Position numbers and translations under genes: made by a program
NCBI GenBank assembly: GCA_002600635.1
Contig: CP021371.1
Location: 1-60,000 of the forward strand
DNA length: 60,000 bases
Reading direction: 5' to 3'
Source of the DNA: Rhizobium sp. ACO-34A
GTDB taxonomy: Bacteria; Pseudomonadota; Alphaproteobacteria; Rhizobiales; Rhizobiaceae
The notes under the pieces: model-generated
Told to the model about the DNA's origin: nothing
The model's database searches: none
The model's input: only the letters and a program-made list of their open reading frames with translations
Part shown: positions 37,802 through 47,721 of the stretch, one piece after another
How the letters are laid out: each line of letters begins with the position of its first letter
Numbering within the stretch: the stretch's first letter is position 1

Positions 37802-39412
37802 ATGGAGGAAATCGGTGTAAACAATCCCCTGGTAGGGGTAGCGGCGATCGGATTGGGTGATGCTTCGCGCGTCCATTACAATCTGCTGGAACGCGATCTC
37901 TATCAGGAAGCGATTCGCCGTGGCGAAGCCGAGCTCACCGCTGACGGAGCGCTTTGCGCCGTTACCGGCCAGCACACCGGCCGTTCCGCAAAGGACAAGT
38001 TCATCGTTCGCGACGGCAACACCGACGGCGTGATCTGGTGGGACAACAACAAGCCGATGTCGCCCGAGCACTTCGGCGTCCTCCACAAGGACATGCTGGC
38101 CCATGCCGCCGGCCGCGAATTCTTCGTGCAGGATCTCATCGGCGGTGCCGATGCCGAAAACGCCCTGCCGACCCGCGTCATCAGCGAATTCGCCTGGCAC
38201 TCGCTGTTTATCCGCAACCTGCTGATCCGTCCGGAACGCTCCGCTCTCGCAGGCTTCCAGCCGAAGCTGACGATCATCAACCTGCCGAGCTTCCGCGCCG
38301 ATCCGGCCCGCCACGGCTGCCGCACCGAGACCGTGATTGCCTGCGACTTCACCAACGGCATCGTGCTGATTGGTGGCACCTCCTACGCCGGCGAAATGAA
38401 GAAGTCGGTCTTCACCGCCCTCAACTACCTGCTGCCGCCGAAGGGCGTCATGCCGATGCACTGCTCGGCAAACGTCGGCCCGGCCGGCGATGCCGCAGTC
38501 TTCTTCGGCCTTTCCGGCACCGGCAAGACCACGCTTTCGGCCGATCCGAGCCGCACGCTGATCGGCGACGACGAGCATGGCTGGGGCGAAGACGGCATCT
38601 TCAACTTCGAAGGCGGCTGCTACGCCAAGACCATCCGTCTGTCGGCCGAAGCCGAGCCGGAAATCTACGCGACCACCAAGCGCTTCGGAACCGTCCTCGA
38701 AAACGTCGTTCTCGATGAAGCCGGCGTCCCCGACTTCAACGATGCGTCGCGCACGGAAAACACCCGTTGCGCCTATCCGCTGCACTTCATCCCGAATGCA
38801 TCGGAAACCGGCATTACCGGCCATCCGAAGACGATCATCATGCTGACGGCAGACGCCTTCGGCGTTCTTCCTCCGATCGCCCGTCTGACGCCGGAACAGG
38901 CCATGTACCACTTCCTCTCCGGTTACACCGCCAAGGTGGCCGGCACGGAAAAGGGCGTGACCGAGCCGGAAGCGACCTTCTCGACCTGCTTCGGCGCTCC
39001 GTTCATGCCGCGTCACCCGGCTGAATACGGCAACCTGCTGCGCGACCTGATCGCCAGGCACAATGTCGATTGCTGGCTGGTCAACACCGGCTGGACCGGC
39101 GGTGCCTACGGCGTCGGCAACCGCATGCCGATCAAGGCCACCCGCGCCTTGCTCACCAGCGCGCTGAATGGCGAACTGAAAAAGATCGAAACCCGCGTCG
39201 ATCCGAACTTCGGTTTTGCTGTACCGGTTGCCGTCGAGGGCGTCGACACCAAGATCCTCGATCCGCGTTCGACCTGGGCCGATGCTGCGGAATACGATGC
39301 GCAGGCCAAGAAGCTGGTGGCGATGTTCATCACCAACTTCGCCAAGTTCGAAGACCACGTGGACCACAAGGTTCGTGCGGCTGCTCCGAGCGCCAATATC
39401 GCTGCGGAATAA
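37802..39412 (+). CDS. pckA: Phosphoenolpyruvate carboxykinase (ATP)
   Basis: 536 aa. Converts oxaloacetate to PEP for gluconeogenesis on organic acids. Motifs: [11 protein letters not shown] near the N-terminus, [14 protein letters not shown], the P-loop-like [16 protein letters not shown], and [22 protein letters not shown] with the Mn/ATP site. I prefer ATG 37802 over GTG 37796 because the AG-rich RBS is then at normal distance. It is divergent from chvI and closed by a strong hairpin. Confidence 0.97.
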   Translation: MEEIGVNNPLVGVAAIGLGDASRVHYNLLERDLYQEAIRRGEAELTADGALCAVTGQHTGRSAKDKFIVRDGNTDGVIWWDNNKPMSPEHFGVLHKDMLAHAAGREFFVQDLIGGADAENALPTRVISEFAWHSLFIRNLLIRPERSALAGFQPKLTIINLPSFRADPARHGCRTETVIACDFTNGIVLIGGTSYAGEMKKSVFTALNYLLPPKGVMPMHCSANVGPAGDAAVFFGLSGTGKTTLSADPSRTLIGDDEHGWGEDGIFNFEGGCYAKTIRLSAEAEPEIYATTKRFGTVLENVVLDEAGVPDFNDASRTENTRCAYPLHFIPNASETGITGHPKTIIMLTADAFGVLPPIARLTPEQAMYHFLSGYTAKVAGTEKGVTEPEATFSTCFGAPFMPRHPAEYGNLLRDLIARHNVDCWLVNTGWTGGAYGVGNRMPIKATRALLTSALNGELKKIETRVDPNFGFAVPVAVEGVDTKILDPRSTWADAAEYDAQAKKLVAMFITNFAKFEDHVDHKVRAAAPSANIAAE

Positions 39413-39435
39413 TCGCAGAGCGAATGAATGACGAA

Positions 39436-39466
39436 GACCCGGCGGTTTCACCGCCGGGTTTTTGTT
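39436..39466 (+). terminator. pckA: Rho-independent terminator after pckA
   Basis: Stem acccggcggt/accgccgggt with a TTC loop, then tttttgttttt. It starts about 24 bases after the pckA stop. Confidence 0.9.
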
Positions 39467-39510
39467 TTTCGGCGTCATCGATTATGAGGGGGGTCGAACG
39501 GAGACCGACC

Positions 39511-39945
39511 ATGGCCAGCGACGCGCTCTACATCAGCAACCGGATCACCATCGCGGGATGGGAACTGACCGAACAGTTCGTGCTGGCCGGCGGGCCGGGT
39601 GGGCAGAACGTCAACAAGGTTTCGACCGCAGTCCAGCTGTTTTTCAATATCTCCGGATCACCGTCGCTCAATGATCGCGTCAAGGAAAATGCGCTGAAAC
39701 TCGCCGGTCGTCGCGCCTCCAAGGAAGGTGTGCTGATGATCGAGGCAAGCCGTTTCCGCAGCCAGGAGCGCAACCGGGAAGACGCGCGCGAGCGGTTGAA
39801 GGAACTCATTCTCGCCGCCGCCGCCCCCCCGCCGCCGCCCCGCAAGAAGACCAAACCGACAAAGGGTTCGGTGGAGCGTCGTCTGAAAGAGAAGTCCGGG
39901 CGATCCGAGGTCAAGAAAATGCGGGGACGTCCCGGTGGCGATTGA
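39511..39945 (+). CDS. arfB: Alternative ribosome-rescue factor ArfB (class I peptide-release factor family)
   Basis: 144 aa. The GGQ loop is in VLAGGPGGQNVNKVSTAVQL (residues about 24-43), the catalytic motif for peptidyl-tRNA hydrolysis. The C-terminal tail is Lys/Arg-rich (KKTKPTKGSVERRLKEKSGR), as in ArfB/YaeJ/ICT1, where it enters the empty mRNA channel of stalled ribosomes. Start at ATG 39511 (MASDALYIS), with ggaga six bases upstream. A short Ala/Pro run (residues 99-109) links domain and tail. It stands alone after the pckA terminator. Confidence 0.93.
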   Translation: MASDALYISNRITIAGWELTEQFVLAGGPGGQNVNKVSTAVQLFFNISGSPSLNDRVKENALKLAGRRASKEGVLMIEASRFRSQERNREDARERLKELILAAAAPPPPPRKKTKPTKGSVERRLKEKSGRSEVKKMRGRPGGD

Positions 39946-40033
39946 TAAAGAGTGACATGTTTTAGATAATTGCTTGTGTTTTGATGCCTGGTGGTTTCAT
40001 CTTGCAATTGCAAAAGGATAACAGGAGGTACAC

Positions 40034-40507
40034 ATGGGTCTTTTCAGCTTTATCAAGAGCGCCGGCAAAAAGCTCGGCATCGGCGGCGATGAAGAAGCGC
40101 CGGATGTCGAAGCGGTCAAGAAGGAGCTTGCCTCCCATGATCTCGGGACAGACAAGGTCGACGTGGAAGTCGTGGACGACAAGATTGTCCTGAAGGGCGT
40201 GGTCAAGGACCAGTCCATCTTCGAAAAGGCCGTGGTCGCCGTCGGCAACACGCTCGGCGTTTCCAAGGTCGAGGCCGGCGAACTGAAGATTGCCGAGACA
40301 CCGGCTGCGGCGCCCGCACCCGCCAAGGAGCCGGTTTTCTACACCGTGAAGAAGGGCGACAATCTCTGGAAGATCGCCGAGGCGCAGTACGGCAAGGGCA
40401 AGGGTGTCAAGAACACCCTGATCTTCGAAGCCAACAAGCCGATGCTCACCCATCCCGACAAGATCTATCCCGGCCAGGTCCTGCGCATTCCGGAACTCGT
40501 CGACTGA
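40034..40507 (+). CDS. BON and LysM domain protein (Kbp/YgaU-like)
   Basis: 157 aa. An N-terminal BON domain (about 20-90; KVDVEVVDDKIVLKGVVKDQ) is joined by an Ala/Pro linker (AAAPAPAKEP) to a C-terminal LysM domain (about 103-155; YTVKKGDNLWKIAEAQYG). E. coli Kbp (YgaU) with this layout binds potassium. No signal peptide is visible, as in Kbp. A textbook RBS (aggagg) lies at 40022-40027. A hairpin without T-tract (cggcagcc/ggctgccg, 40518-40537) separates it from alkB. Confidence 0.9.
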   Translation: MGLFSFIKSAGKKLGIGGDEEAPDVEAVKKELASHDLGTDKVDVEVVDDKIVLKGVVKDQSIFEKAVVAVGNTLGVSKVEAGELKIAETPAAAPAPAKEPVFYTVKKGDNLWKIAEAQYGKGKGVKNTLIFEANKPMLTHPDKIYPGQVLRIPELVD

Positions 40508-40537
40508 TAGGCCAAGGCGGCAGCCTCCGGGCTGCCG

Positions 40538-41173
40538 ATGACGGAAATGGCAGAAAACAACAAGCGCAGCCTGCCTGATGGGCTGCGCTATCACCCCGAT
40601 TTCATCGAGCGGACCGATCAGGAAAAGCTGGTCGAAATCATTCGTGGCATCGTCGCGGAAGCGCCGCTCTTTGTCCCGGCCATGCCCGGAACGGGAAAGC
40701 CGATGTCGGTCAGGATGACCAATTGCGGCCCGCTCGGCTGGGTCACGGACAAGGAACGCGGCTATCGTTATCAGTCGACCCATCCGGTGACCGGACAGCC
40801 ATGGCCGCCGATCCCCGACATGCTGCTCCATATCTGGAAACGGGTATCCGGCTATGATGGTGAACCCGAGGCCTGTCTGGTCAACTTTTACGACGATGCG
40901 GCTCGCATGAGCCTCCATCAGGACCGCGACGAGAAGGAATTTTCCGCACCCGTGGTGTCGATTTCGCTCGGCAATAGCTGCCTGTTCCGGGTGGGCGGCA
41001 TCAATCGCACCGATCCCACCATGTCGCTGAAGCTGAAGAGCGGCGACGTCTTCGTCATCGGAGGGGAGGGACGCCTTTGTTTCCACGGCGTGGACCGCAT
41101 CTATCCCTCGACCTCGACCCTCCTGAAGAACGGCGGTCGGATCAACCTGACGCTGCGGCGGGTCAATCCCTGA
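40538..41173 (+). CDS. alkB: AlkB alpha-ketoglutarate-dependent DNA repair dioxygenase
   Basis: 211 aa. Oxidatively demethylates 1-meA and 3-meC. Fe(II) ligands: His127 and Asp129 in SLHQDRDE, and His183 in CFHGVDRI; 2-oxoglutarate is held by Arg201 (GGRINLTLRR), with Arg207 for specificity. NFYDDAARMSLHQD and LGNSCLFRVGG are AlkB subfamily motifs. ATG 40538 or ATG 40547 are possible starts; an 8-bp hairpin abuts the first, which could hinder translation from it. No ada gene is nearby. Confidence 0.95.
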   Translation: MTEMAENNKRSLPDGLRYHPDFIERTDQEKLVEIIRGIVAEAPLFVPAMPGTGKPMSVRMTNCGPLGWVTDKERGYRYQSTHPVTGQPWPPIPDMLLHIWKRVSGYDGEPEACLVNFYDDAARMSLHQDRDEKEFSAPVVSISLGNSCLFRVGGINRTDPTMSLKLKSGDVFVIGGEGRLCFHGVDRIYPSTSTLLKNGGRINLTLRRVNP

Positions 41174-41209
41174 CGAGATAACAACGCTTCGTCTGCCGGA
41201 AAACTGAGC

Positions 41210-42205
41210 CTAGAGCTTCCGGAGAGCGACCTTTTCAACGAGGTGGTTGTCACCCTTGCGCAGGATGAGATCGGCGCGCGGGCGGGTCGGCAGGATGTTT
41301 TCCCTGAGGTTCTTCAGGTTGGTGTTCTGCCACAGGCCCTCGGCGATTTTCAGCGCCTCTTCCTCGCTGATGGCGGCATAGCGGTTGAAGTAGGAGTTCG
41401 GATCGCGAAACGCCGTCTGTCTGAGCCGCATGAAGCGGTCGACATACCAGCGGTGGATCAGGTTCTCGTCGGCGTCGATATAGATCGAGAAGTCGAAGAA
41501 GTCCGAGACGATCGGCACGATCTTGCCGTCGGCCGGCAGATCGCGCGACTGCAACACGTTGATGCCCTCGAAGATGAGGATATCCGGCCGGTCGATGACC
41601 TTGAACTCGTCGGGCAGCACGTCATAGGTCAGGTGAGAATAGCTCGGCGCCTTGACGTTCGGCAGGCCTGCCTTGATCGCGGACAGGAAGCGCAGCAGCG
41701 CGCCGATGTCGTAGCTCTCCGGGAAGCCCTTGCGGTTCAGCATGTTGTGCCGAATGAGATGGGCGTTCGGATAGAGGAAACCGTCGGTCGTGACGAGATC
41801 CACCTTCGGGCTGGAGGGCCAGCGCGCCAGAAGCTCCTTCAGGATACGGGCGGTCGTCGACTTTCCGACGGCGACCGAACCGGCGATCCCGATCACGAAC
41901 GGGGTCTTCGCCACGTCCGAGGTGCTGAGAAAGCGGTTGCGCTGTTCGAAAAGAAGCTGCGAGGATTCGACATGCGCCGAAAGAAGACGCGACAGCGACA
42001 GGTAGATGCGGCGCACTTCGTGCAGATCGATCGGATCGTCGATCGAACGCAGCCGGTGAACCTCGTCTGCCGTCAGCGTCAGCGGTGTGTCGGCGCGGAA
42101 CCGGGCCCACTCCTCTGAATCGAAGAAGAGATAGGGCGAATAGCCATTCGCCTCGAAATGATCGAGCATTTCTGGCGTTTCGGATTCCCGGGGCGCTGTT
42201 GTCAT
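41210..42205 (-). CDS. coaA: Pantothenate kinase type I
   Basis: 331 aa; phosphorylates pantothenate, the first committed step of CoA synthesis, and is feedback-inhibited by CoA. P-loop: [18 protein letters not shown]. Also [29 protein letters not shown] and FEGINVLQ as in E. coli CoaA. I place the start at ATG 42205 (MTTAPRESE), overlapping the hisE stop as ATGA; the frame is open far upstream but only as a shadow of hisE. It is the last gene of hisBHAFE-coaA. Confidence 0.96.
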   Translation of the reverse strand: MTTAPRESETPEMLDHFEANGYSPYLFFDSEEWARFRADTPLTLTADEVHRLRSIDDPIDLHEVRRIYLSLSRLLSAHVESSQLLFEQRNRFLSTSDVAKTPFVIGIAGSVAVGKSTTARILKELLARWPSSPKVDLVTTDGFLYPNAHLIRHNMLNRKGFPESYDIGALLRFLSAIKAGLPNVKAPSYSHLTYDVLPDEFKVIDRPDILIFEGINVLQSRDLPADGKIVPIVSDFFDFSIYIDADENLIHRWYVDRFMRLRQTAFRDPNSYFNRYAAISEEEALKIAEGLWQNTNLKNLRENILPTRPRADLILRKGDNHLVEKVALRKL

Positions 42206-42525
42206 GGATCCTGCCGGCTGGCCTTTTCGCTCAGGCCTGTCTGGGCTGTACGCCGCTGAAGCTCCTGCATCACCGCTTCTAGCGGGATATCGGCAATTTT
42301 CAATACGACCATAAGATGATAGAGCAGGTCCGCACTCTCGTAGACGAGGTTTTCCCGGTCGTCCTTGATCGCGGCGATCACCGTTTCCACGGCTTCCTCG
42401 CCCAGTTTCTTGGCGGCTTTCGACTGTCCGCCGGCCACCAGCTTTGCCGTCCAGGACTCGTCGGGCCGCGCCGTGGCGCGCTTTGCGACGATGCTCTCGA
42501 GATCGGTCAGGGTAAACTCGGTCAT
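42202..42525 (-). CDS. hisE: Phosphoribosyl-ATP pyrophosphatase
   Basis: 107 aa all-alpha NTP pyrophosphatase; hydrolyses PR-ATP to PR-AMP, second step of histidine synthesis. Family motif [28 protein letters not shown] in outline (residues about 25-52), then [13 protein letters not shown], with the Mg-binding acids. The stop overlaps coaA, and the gap to hisF is 17 bases. hisI (the cyclohydrolase) is not in the window. Confidence 0.96.
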   Translation of the reverse strand: MTEFTLTDLESIVAKRATARPDESWTAKLVAGGQSKAAKKLGEEAVETVIAAIKDDRENLVYESADLLYHLMVVLKIADIPLEAVMQELQRRTAQTGLSEKASRQDP

Positions 42526-42542
42526 GATCCTTGCGTGTCCTG

Positions 42543-43331
42543 TCAGTCGAGCCGCATGGCAATGCCATGCTGCGCCATATATTGCTTGGCCTCGGTTATC
42601 GAATAGGTACCGAAGTGGAAGATGGAAGCGGCGAGAACGGCGGTCGCGTGACCTTCGCGGACGCCTGCCACCAGATCGTCAAGCGTACCGACGCCGCCAG
42701 AGGCGATGACCGGAACGCGCACGGCGTCCGCAATGGTCCGTGTCAGTTCGAGGTCGTAGCCGGACTTGGTGCCGTCGCGGTCCATCGAGGTAACCAGCAG
42801 TTCGCCGGCGCCGCGTTCGACAACCTGCTTTGCGAATTCGACGGCATCGATGCCGGTCGGGTTGCGGCCGCCATGGGTGTAGATCTCCCAGGCGCTCATG
42901 TTGTCGCCGCCGGCAGCCTGTGTGCGCCGCCGCTTGGCGTCGATCGAGATGACGATGCACTGGTCGCCGAACTTGTCGGCAGCCTCGGCAACGAAATCCG
43001 GGTTTTTCACGGCGGCGGAATTGATCGCCACCTTGTCGGCGCCGCAGAGCAGCAGCTTGCGAATGTCGGCGATGCTGCGCACCCCGCCACCGACGGTGAG
43101 CGGCATGAAGCAATGCTCGGCGGTGCGGGTCACGACGTCGAAGATCGTGTCGCGCCCGTCGGAGGAGGCGGTGATGTCGAGGAAACAGAGTTCGTCGGCA
43201 CCGGCGGCGTCATAGGCCTTGGCCGCCTCGACGGGGTCGCCGGCATCGATCAGGTCGACGAAGTTCACGCCTTTGACGACGCGGCCGTCCTTGACATCCA
43301 GACAGGGAATAACGCGGGCTTTCAGCGTCAT
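42543..43331 (-). CDS. hisF: Imidazole glycerol phosphate synthase cyclase subunit
   Basis: 262 aa (beta/alpha)8 barrel that uses ammonia from HisH to form IGP and AICAR. N-terminus [19 protein letters not shown] with catalytic Asp11, the second catalytic Asp in ISIDAKRR (about residue 130), and the two phosphate sites in GGGVRSI and [10 protein letters not shown]. It sits 14 bases after hisA. Confidence 0.98.
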   Translation of the reverse strand: MTLKARVIPCLDVKDGRVVKGVNFVDLIDAGDPVEAAKAYDAAGADELCFLDITASSDGRDTIFDVVTRTAEHCFMPLTVGGGVRSIADIRKLLLCGADKVAINSAAVKNPDFVAEAADKFGDQCIVISIDAKRRRTQAAGGDNMSAWEIYTHGGRNPTGIDAVEFAKQVVERGAGELLVTSMDRDGTKSGYDLELTRTIADAVRVPVIASGGVGTLDDLVAGVREGHATAVLAASIFHFGTYSITEAKQYMAQHGIAMRLD

Positions 43332-43345
43332 CGGTGGTTCCTCGT

Positions 43346-44080
43346 TCAGGATCTTGCGGCGCGGATCAGCGCCAGCGCTTCCGCGGGATCGATCCGGCCA
43401 TCATAAAGCGCGCGGCCGGAAATCGCACCTTCGAGTTTTCGGGCATCCGGTTCCAGCATGCGGCGGATATCGTCGAGCGATGCAAGTCCGCCGGACGCGA
43501 TCACCGGGATGGAAACGGCATCGGCAAGCGCCAGCGTCGAAGGCCAGTTGATGCCGGCGAGAATGCCGTCGCGGTCGATATCCGTGTAGATGATCGCCGC
43601 GACGCCCGCGCCTTCGAATTTCCTGGCAAGCTCGATCACGCCGAGTTCGGAGGCTTCCGCCCAGCCCTCGACGGCGACCTTGCCGCCCTTGGCATCGATG
43701 CCGACGGCGATCTTGCCGGGAAAGAGCTTGCAGGCCTCGATGACGAGTGCGGGATCGCGCACCGCCACCGTGCCGAGGATGACGCGGGAAAGTCCGCGCG
43801 AAAGCCAGTTCTCGATATGCTCGAGCGTGCGGATGCCGCCGCCGAGCTGGACCGGGTTCTTCGTCGCCCTGAGGATCGAATCGACGGCGCCGCCGTTGAC
43901 GCTTTCACCGGCGAAGGCACCGTTCAGGTCGACCACGTGCAGCCATTCGAAGCCCTGGTCCTCGAAGGCTTTCGCCTGCGCGGCGGGATCGGCGTTGTAG
44001 ACGGTTGCCTGCTCCATGTCGCCGAGCTTGAGACGCACGCACTGGCCGTCTTTCAGATCGATTGCGGGAAAGAGGATCAT
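43346..44080 (-). CDS. hisA: ProFAR isomerase
   Basis: 244 aa barrel, paralogous to HisF; converts ProFAR to PRFAR. N-terminus [15 protein letters not shown] with catalytic Asp8; [18 protein letters not shown] is the first phosphate site and [11 protein letters not shown] the second; IYTDIDRDG carries the catalytic Asp of the other half-barrel. The gap to hisH is 31 bases. Confidence 0.98.
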   Translation of the reverse strand: MILFPAIDLKDGQCVRLKLGDMEQATVYNADPAAQAKAFEDQGFEWLHVVDLNGAFAGESVNGGAVDSILRATKNPVQLGGGIRTLEHIENWLSRGLSRVILGTVAVRDPALVIEACKLFPGKIAVGIDAKGGKVAVEGWAEASELGVIELARKFEGAGVAAIIYTDIDRDGILAGINWPSTLALADAVSIPVIASGGLASLDDIRRMLEPDARKLEGAISGRALYDGRIDPAEALALIRAARS

Positions 44081-44111
44081 GCGAATTGTCCGATACTGGA
44101 TGAAATGAGGA

Positions 44112-44762
44112 TTACGGAGCCCAGGCGAGGAAGTTCGCGATGAGCTTCAGGCCGAGCTTCTGGCTCTTTTCCGGATGGAACTGGGCGCCCACCATGTTGT
44201 CGCGACCGACGAAAGCCGTCATCGGGCCGCCGTATTCGGTGGTGGCGATGACATCGTCGGGGTTCTCAGCGGCGAGATGGTAGGAATGCACGAAATAGGC
44301 GTGCAGGCCATCGGGGCCGGTCTCGATGCCGTCGAACAGCGGATGCGGACGATTGAGCGTCAGCGTGTTCCAGCCGATCTGCGGGATCTTCAGCGTCGGA
44401 TCGCTCGGCGTCATCTCGACGACATCGCCCTTGATCCAGCCGAAGCCCTGCGTGACGGTCTTTTCCAGCCCGCGCGAAGACATGAGCTGCATGCCGACGC
44501 AGATGCCGAGGAACGGCCGCGCCTTCTTCTCGACCGCATCGACAAGGGCCTCATGCATGCCGGAGACGGCGTCGAGACCGCTGCGACAATCGGCATAGGC
44601 GCCAACGCCGGGAAGCACGATGCGGTCGGCCGATGCCACCCGCTCCGCCTTGTCCGTCAGGTCGATTTCAGCGTCGATGCCGCTTTCCCGGGCTGCGCGC
44701 TCGAAGGCCTTCGTCGCGGAACGCAGATTTCCCGAACCATAATCGATGATCGCAACGCGCAT
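44112..44762 (-). CDS. hisH: Imidazole glycerol phosphate synthase glutamine amidotransferase subunit
   Basis: 216 aa class I amidotransferase that supplies ammonia to HisF. Start: [15 protein letters not shown]. Nucleophile Cys in [11 protein letters not shown], oxyanion strand VLPGVGAY, and catalytic His/Glu in GAQFHPEKS. The 96-base gap upstream to hisB contains no gene. Confidence 0.98.
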   Translation of the reverse strand: MRVAIIDYGSGNLRSATKAFERAARESGIDAEIDLTDKAERVASADRIVLPGVGAYADCRSGLDAVSGMHEALVDAVEKKARPFLGICVGMQLMSSRGLEKTVTQGFGWIKGDVVEMTPSDPTLKIPQIGWNTLTLNRPHPLFDGIETGPDGLHAYFVHSYHLAAENPDDVIATTEYGGPMTAFVGRDNMVGAQFHPEKSQKLGLKLIANFLAWAP

Positions 44763-44858
44763 CGTCGAATATCCTTTCTATCGGAGCTGGAGGCCGGGGA
44801 TCAACGAAACGCCGCTTTCGCGGTCCGGTGACCGGCCATCCGCCCCTGTCGTTTGCTG

Positions 44859-45467
44859 TCAGACCAGCGTGCCCTTGGTGGAGGGAACGCGGCTCGCCTG
44901 CCGGGGATCGATTTCGACTGCGGTTCGCATTGCCCGCGCCACGGCCTTGAAGCAGGTCTCCGCTATATGGTGATTGTTGGCGCCATAATGGTTGAGCACA
45001 TGCAGCGTGATGCCGGCATTCTGCGCCAGCGCCTGGAAGAATTCGCGAACGAGTTCGGTGTCGAAGGTGCCGATCTTCGGCGCGCTGAACGATACGTTCC
45101 AGACGAGGAACGGCCGCCCCGAGACGTCGATTGCCGCCTTCGTCATGGTTTCGTCCATGGCCAGATCGATCGATGCGTAGCGGGTGATGCCGCGCCGCTC
45201 GCCGAGCGCCTTGGAAATCGCCTGGCCGATCGCGATGCCGGTGTCCTCGACGGTGTGATGGTCATCGATATGCAGGTCGCCCTTCACCTCGATGTCCATG
45301 TCGATGAGCGAATGTCGGGAAAGCTGGTCGAGCATATGATCGAAGAAACCGACGCCCGTGGAAATCTTCGCCTTGCCGGTGCCGTCCAGGTTGACGGAAA
45401 CGGAAACGGAGGTTTCGTTGGTCTTGCGGGAAATGCTTCCCGAGCGCGGGGTGGCTGCTTCGCCCAT
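44859..45467 (-). CDS. hisB: Imidazoleglycerol-phosphate dehydratase
   Basis: 202 aa Mn-dependent enzyme, the monofunctional form. Metal-binding His motifs [27 protein letters not shown] and the second copy [17 protein letters not shown] are present. I use ATG 45467 (MGEAATP); the frame is open to 45530 through two other ATGs, including MEQTL, without family character. It is the first gene of the his-coaA unit and is divergent from hslV across about 209 bases. Confidence 0.96.
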   Translation of the reverse strand: MGEAATPRSGSISRKTNETSVSVSVNLDGTGKAKISTGVGFFDHMLDQLSRHSLIDMDIEVKGDLHIDDHHTVEDTGIAIGQAISKALGERRGITRYASIDLAMDETMTKAAIDVSGRPFLVWNVSFSAPKIGTFDTELVREFFQALAQNAGITLHVLNHYGANNHHIAETCFKAVARAMRTAVEIDPRQASRVPSTKGTLV

Positions 45468-45676
45468 TAAGGTCTGCTCCATGCTGAGGACCGGGAACCC
45501 GAGCCCTGATGAGCGCTCCTTATCAGGCACGGCGGTAAATATCCAGCAAAAGCAGGCATAGGCTGCCGGGCTTGGCAGCGAGATTGTATTCGACGGCGCT
45601 TCACCTACATAGGGCTCAACGGGGCCTTGTCGTGCCCCCAGGAAAACAGTCCCCTACGGGACCAGACAGGTGCCCA

Positions 45677-46204
45677 ATGACAACGATTATTACTGTACGA
45701 AAGGGCGGCAAGGTCATCATGGCCGGCGACGGGCAGGTGAGCCTCGGCCAGACCGTCATGAAGGGCAATGCCCGCAAGGTGCGGCGCATCGGCAAGGGCG
45801 AGGTGATCGCCGGTTTTGCCGGTGCTACGGCAGACGCCTTCACGCTGCTGGAGCGGCTCGAAAAGAAGCTCGAACAATATCCCGGCCAGCTCATGCGCGC
45901 CGCCGTCGAGCTTGCCAAGGACTGGCGCACCGACAAATATCTCCGCAACCTCGAAGCGATGATGCTCGTCGCCGACAAGTCGATCACGCTTGCCATCACC
46001 GGCAATGGCGATGTGCTGGAACCGGAGCATGGAACGATCGCGATCGGCTCCGGTGGCAATTACGCCTTCGCCGCAGCACGCGCCATGATGGACACGGACA
46101 AGTCGGCGGAAGAAGTGGCTCGCCGCGCCATGGCGATCGCTGCTGACATCTGCGTCTACACCAATGACAATGTCGTGGTGGAAACCCTCGACAGCGACAA
46201 TTGA
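45677..46204 (+). CDS. hslV: HslV proteasome-like peptidase subunit
   Basis: 175 aa. After removal of Met1 the N-terminal Thr ([11 protein letters not shown]) is the nucleophile. [22 protein letters not shown] and [17 protein letters not shown] are family signatures; [14 protein letters not shown] is near the C-terminus. It forms the dodecamer capped by HslU hexamers, and such operons are usually heat-shock (RpoH) controlled; I could not place a convincing RpoH promoter in the 209-base upstream gap. hslU starts 49 bases later. Confidence 0.97.
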   Translation: MTTIITVRKGGKVIMAGDGQVSLGQTVMKGNARKVRRIGKGEVIAGFAGATADAFTLLERLEKKLEQYPGQLMRAAVELAKDWRTDKYLRNLEAMMLVADKSITLAITGNGDVLEPEHGTIAIGSGGNYAFAAARAMMDTDKSAEEVARRAMAIAADICVYTNDNVVVETLDSDN

Positions 46205-46253
46205 CCGGCCCGATCCGTCATCATCAACCCATTCGACCCTTTGGAACATCGAT

Positions 46254-47561
46254 ATGACAACCTTTTCTCCCCGTGAGATCGTCTCGGAACTGGACCGCTT
46301 CATCATCGGCCAGCACGAGGCCAAGCGCGCAGTGGCGATTGCGCTGCGCAATCGCTGGCGCCGCCAGCAGCTCGATGAGACGCTGCGCGACGAAGTGATG
46401 CCGAAGAACATCCTGATGATCGGCCCGACCGGCGTCGGCAAGACGGAAATTTCCCGTCGCCTCGCCAAGCTTGCGGGCGCTCCGTTCATCAAGGTGGAAG
46501 CCACCAAGTTCACCGAAGTCGGCTATGTCGGCCGTGACGTCGAACAGATCATCCGCGATCTCGTCGAAATCGGCATCGGCCTCGTGCGCGAAAAGAAGCG
46601 TGCCGAAGTCCAGGCCAAGGCCCATGCCGGCGCCGAGGAACGGGTTCTCGACGCACTCGTCGGTTCCACTTCTTCGCCGGCAACCCGTGACAGCTTCCGC
46701 AAGAAGCTGCGCAGCGGCGAACTGGACGACAAGGAAATCGACATCGAGGTCGCCGATGGCGGCAGCGGCATGCCGGGCTTCGAAATCCCGGGCATGCCCG
46801 GCGCCAATGTCGGCATCCTCAACATCTCCGAAATGTTCGGCAAGGCCATGGGCGGCCGCACCAAGAAGGTGCGCACCACCGTCAAGGCATCCTATGCCGA
46901 CCTGATCCGGGATGAATCCGACAAGCTGATCGACAACGAGGTCATCCAGCGCGAGGCGGTTCGTTCCGTCGAGAACGATGGCATCGTCTTCCTCGACGAG
47001 ATCGACAAGATCGCGGCCCGTGAGGGCGGCGTCGGCGCCGGCGTTTCCCGCGAGGGCGTGCAGCGCGACCTGCTGCCGCTGGTCGAGGGCACGACGGTTT
47101 CGACCAAATACGGCCCGGTGAAGACGGATCATATCCTCTTCATCGCGTCCGGCGCCTTCCACGTGGCCAAGCCTTCGGACCTTCTCCCCGAACTGCAGGG
47201 CCGCCTGCCGATCCGCGTCGAGCTGAAGCCGCTGAGCAAGGAAGACTTCCGTCGCATCCTCACCGAGACCGAGGCCAGCCTGATCCGCCAGTACAGGGCG
47301 CTGATGGCAACGGAAGATCTCGATCTCGAATTCACCGAGGATGCGATCGATGCGCTGGCGGATGTTGCCGTCATGCTCAATACGTCTGTCGAAAACATCG
47401 GCGCGCGCCGCCTGCAGACGGTCATGGAACGCGTGCTCGACGACGTGTCGTTCAACGCGCCCGATCGCGCGGGTTCCTCGATCATGATCGACTCCGATTA
47501 TGTTCGCGAACATGTCGGCGGGATCGCGCAGGATCTGGATCTGTCGCGCTACATTCTGTGA
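46254..47561 (+). CDS. hslU: HslU ATPase subunit of the HslVU protease
   Basis: 435 aa AAA+ unfoldase. N-terminus [20 protein letters not shown], Walker [17 protein letters not shown] (residues about 58-73), pore loop [13 protein letters not shown], Walker [13 protein letters not shown], sensor 1 FIASGAFH, and sensor 2 in [18 protein letters not shown]; the C-terminal SRYIL inserts into HslV. The I domain spans about residues 110-240. I place the start at ATG 46254; the in-frame ATG at 46164 lies inside hslV. A gene for an acetyltransferase that I recall between hslV and hslU in S. meliloti is absent. Confidence 0.97.
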   Translation: MTTFSPREIVSELDRFIIGQHEAKRAVAIALRNRWRRQQLDETLRDEVMPKNILMIGPTGVGKTEISRRLAKLAGAPFIKVEATKFTEVGYVGRDVEQIIRDLVEIGIGLVREKKRAEVQAKAHAGAEERVLDALVGSTSSPATRDSFRKKLRSGELDDKEIDIEVADGGSGMPGFEIPGMPGANVGILNISEMFGKAMGGRTKKVRTTVKASYADLIRDESDKLIDNEVIQREAVRSVENDGIVFLDEIDKIAAREGGVGAGVSREGVQRDLLPLVEGTTVSTKYGPVKTDHILFIASGAFHVAKPSDLLPELQGRLPIRVELKPLSKEDFRRILTETEASLIRQYRALMATEDLDLEFTEDAIDALADVAVMLNTSVENIGARRLQTVMERVLDDVSFNAPDRAGSSIMIDSDYVREHVGGIAQDLDLSRYIL

Positions 47562-47576
47562 CGCGAGAGCATCTAT

Positions 47577-47607
47577 TTTCGTGCTTTTGCCCTGAAATCG
47601 CACGAAA
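47577..47607. repeat. Inverted repeat after hslU
   Basis: Arms tttcgtgc (47577-47584) and gcacgaaa (47600-47607), 15-base loop, starting 16 bases after the hslU stop. No clear T-tract follows on the plus strand, so it may be another intergenic palindrome, or a weak terminator. Confidence 0.5.
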
Positions 47608-47721
47608 GTGACGTATCTCCCGGTCGACAACGGCGGCTTCGCTTATGTAAGTGAAGTCGCCGCCCGGGCTTAATGCCCGCGGCAACCGATCGGAAAGTGA
47701 AGTCTGGAGGGCAAACGGATC

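Noticed and set aside
39808..39850. Ala/Pro run in arfB as a sequencing error or frameshift
   Set aside because: The frame continues into a proper Lys/Arg-rich ArfB tail, so the run is a natural linker.
45468..45676. RpoH-type heat-shock promoter upstream of hslV
   Set aside because: CTTG occurs at 45571-45574, but no suitable -10 lies at the right spacing, so I did not annotate it.
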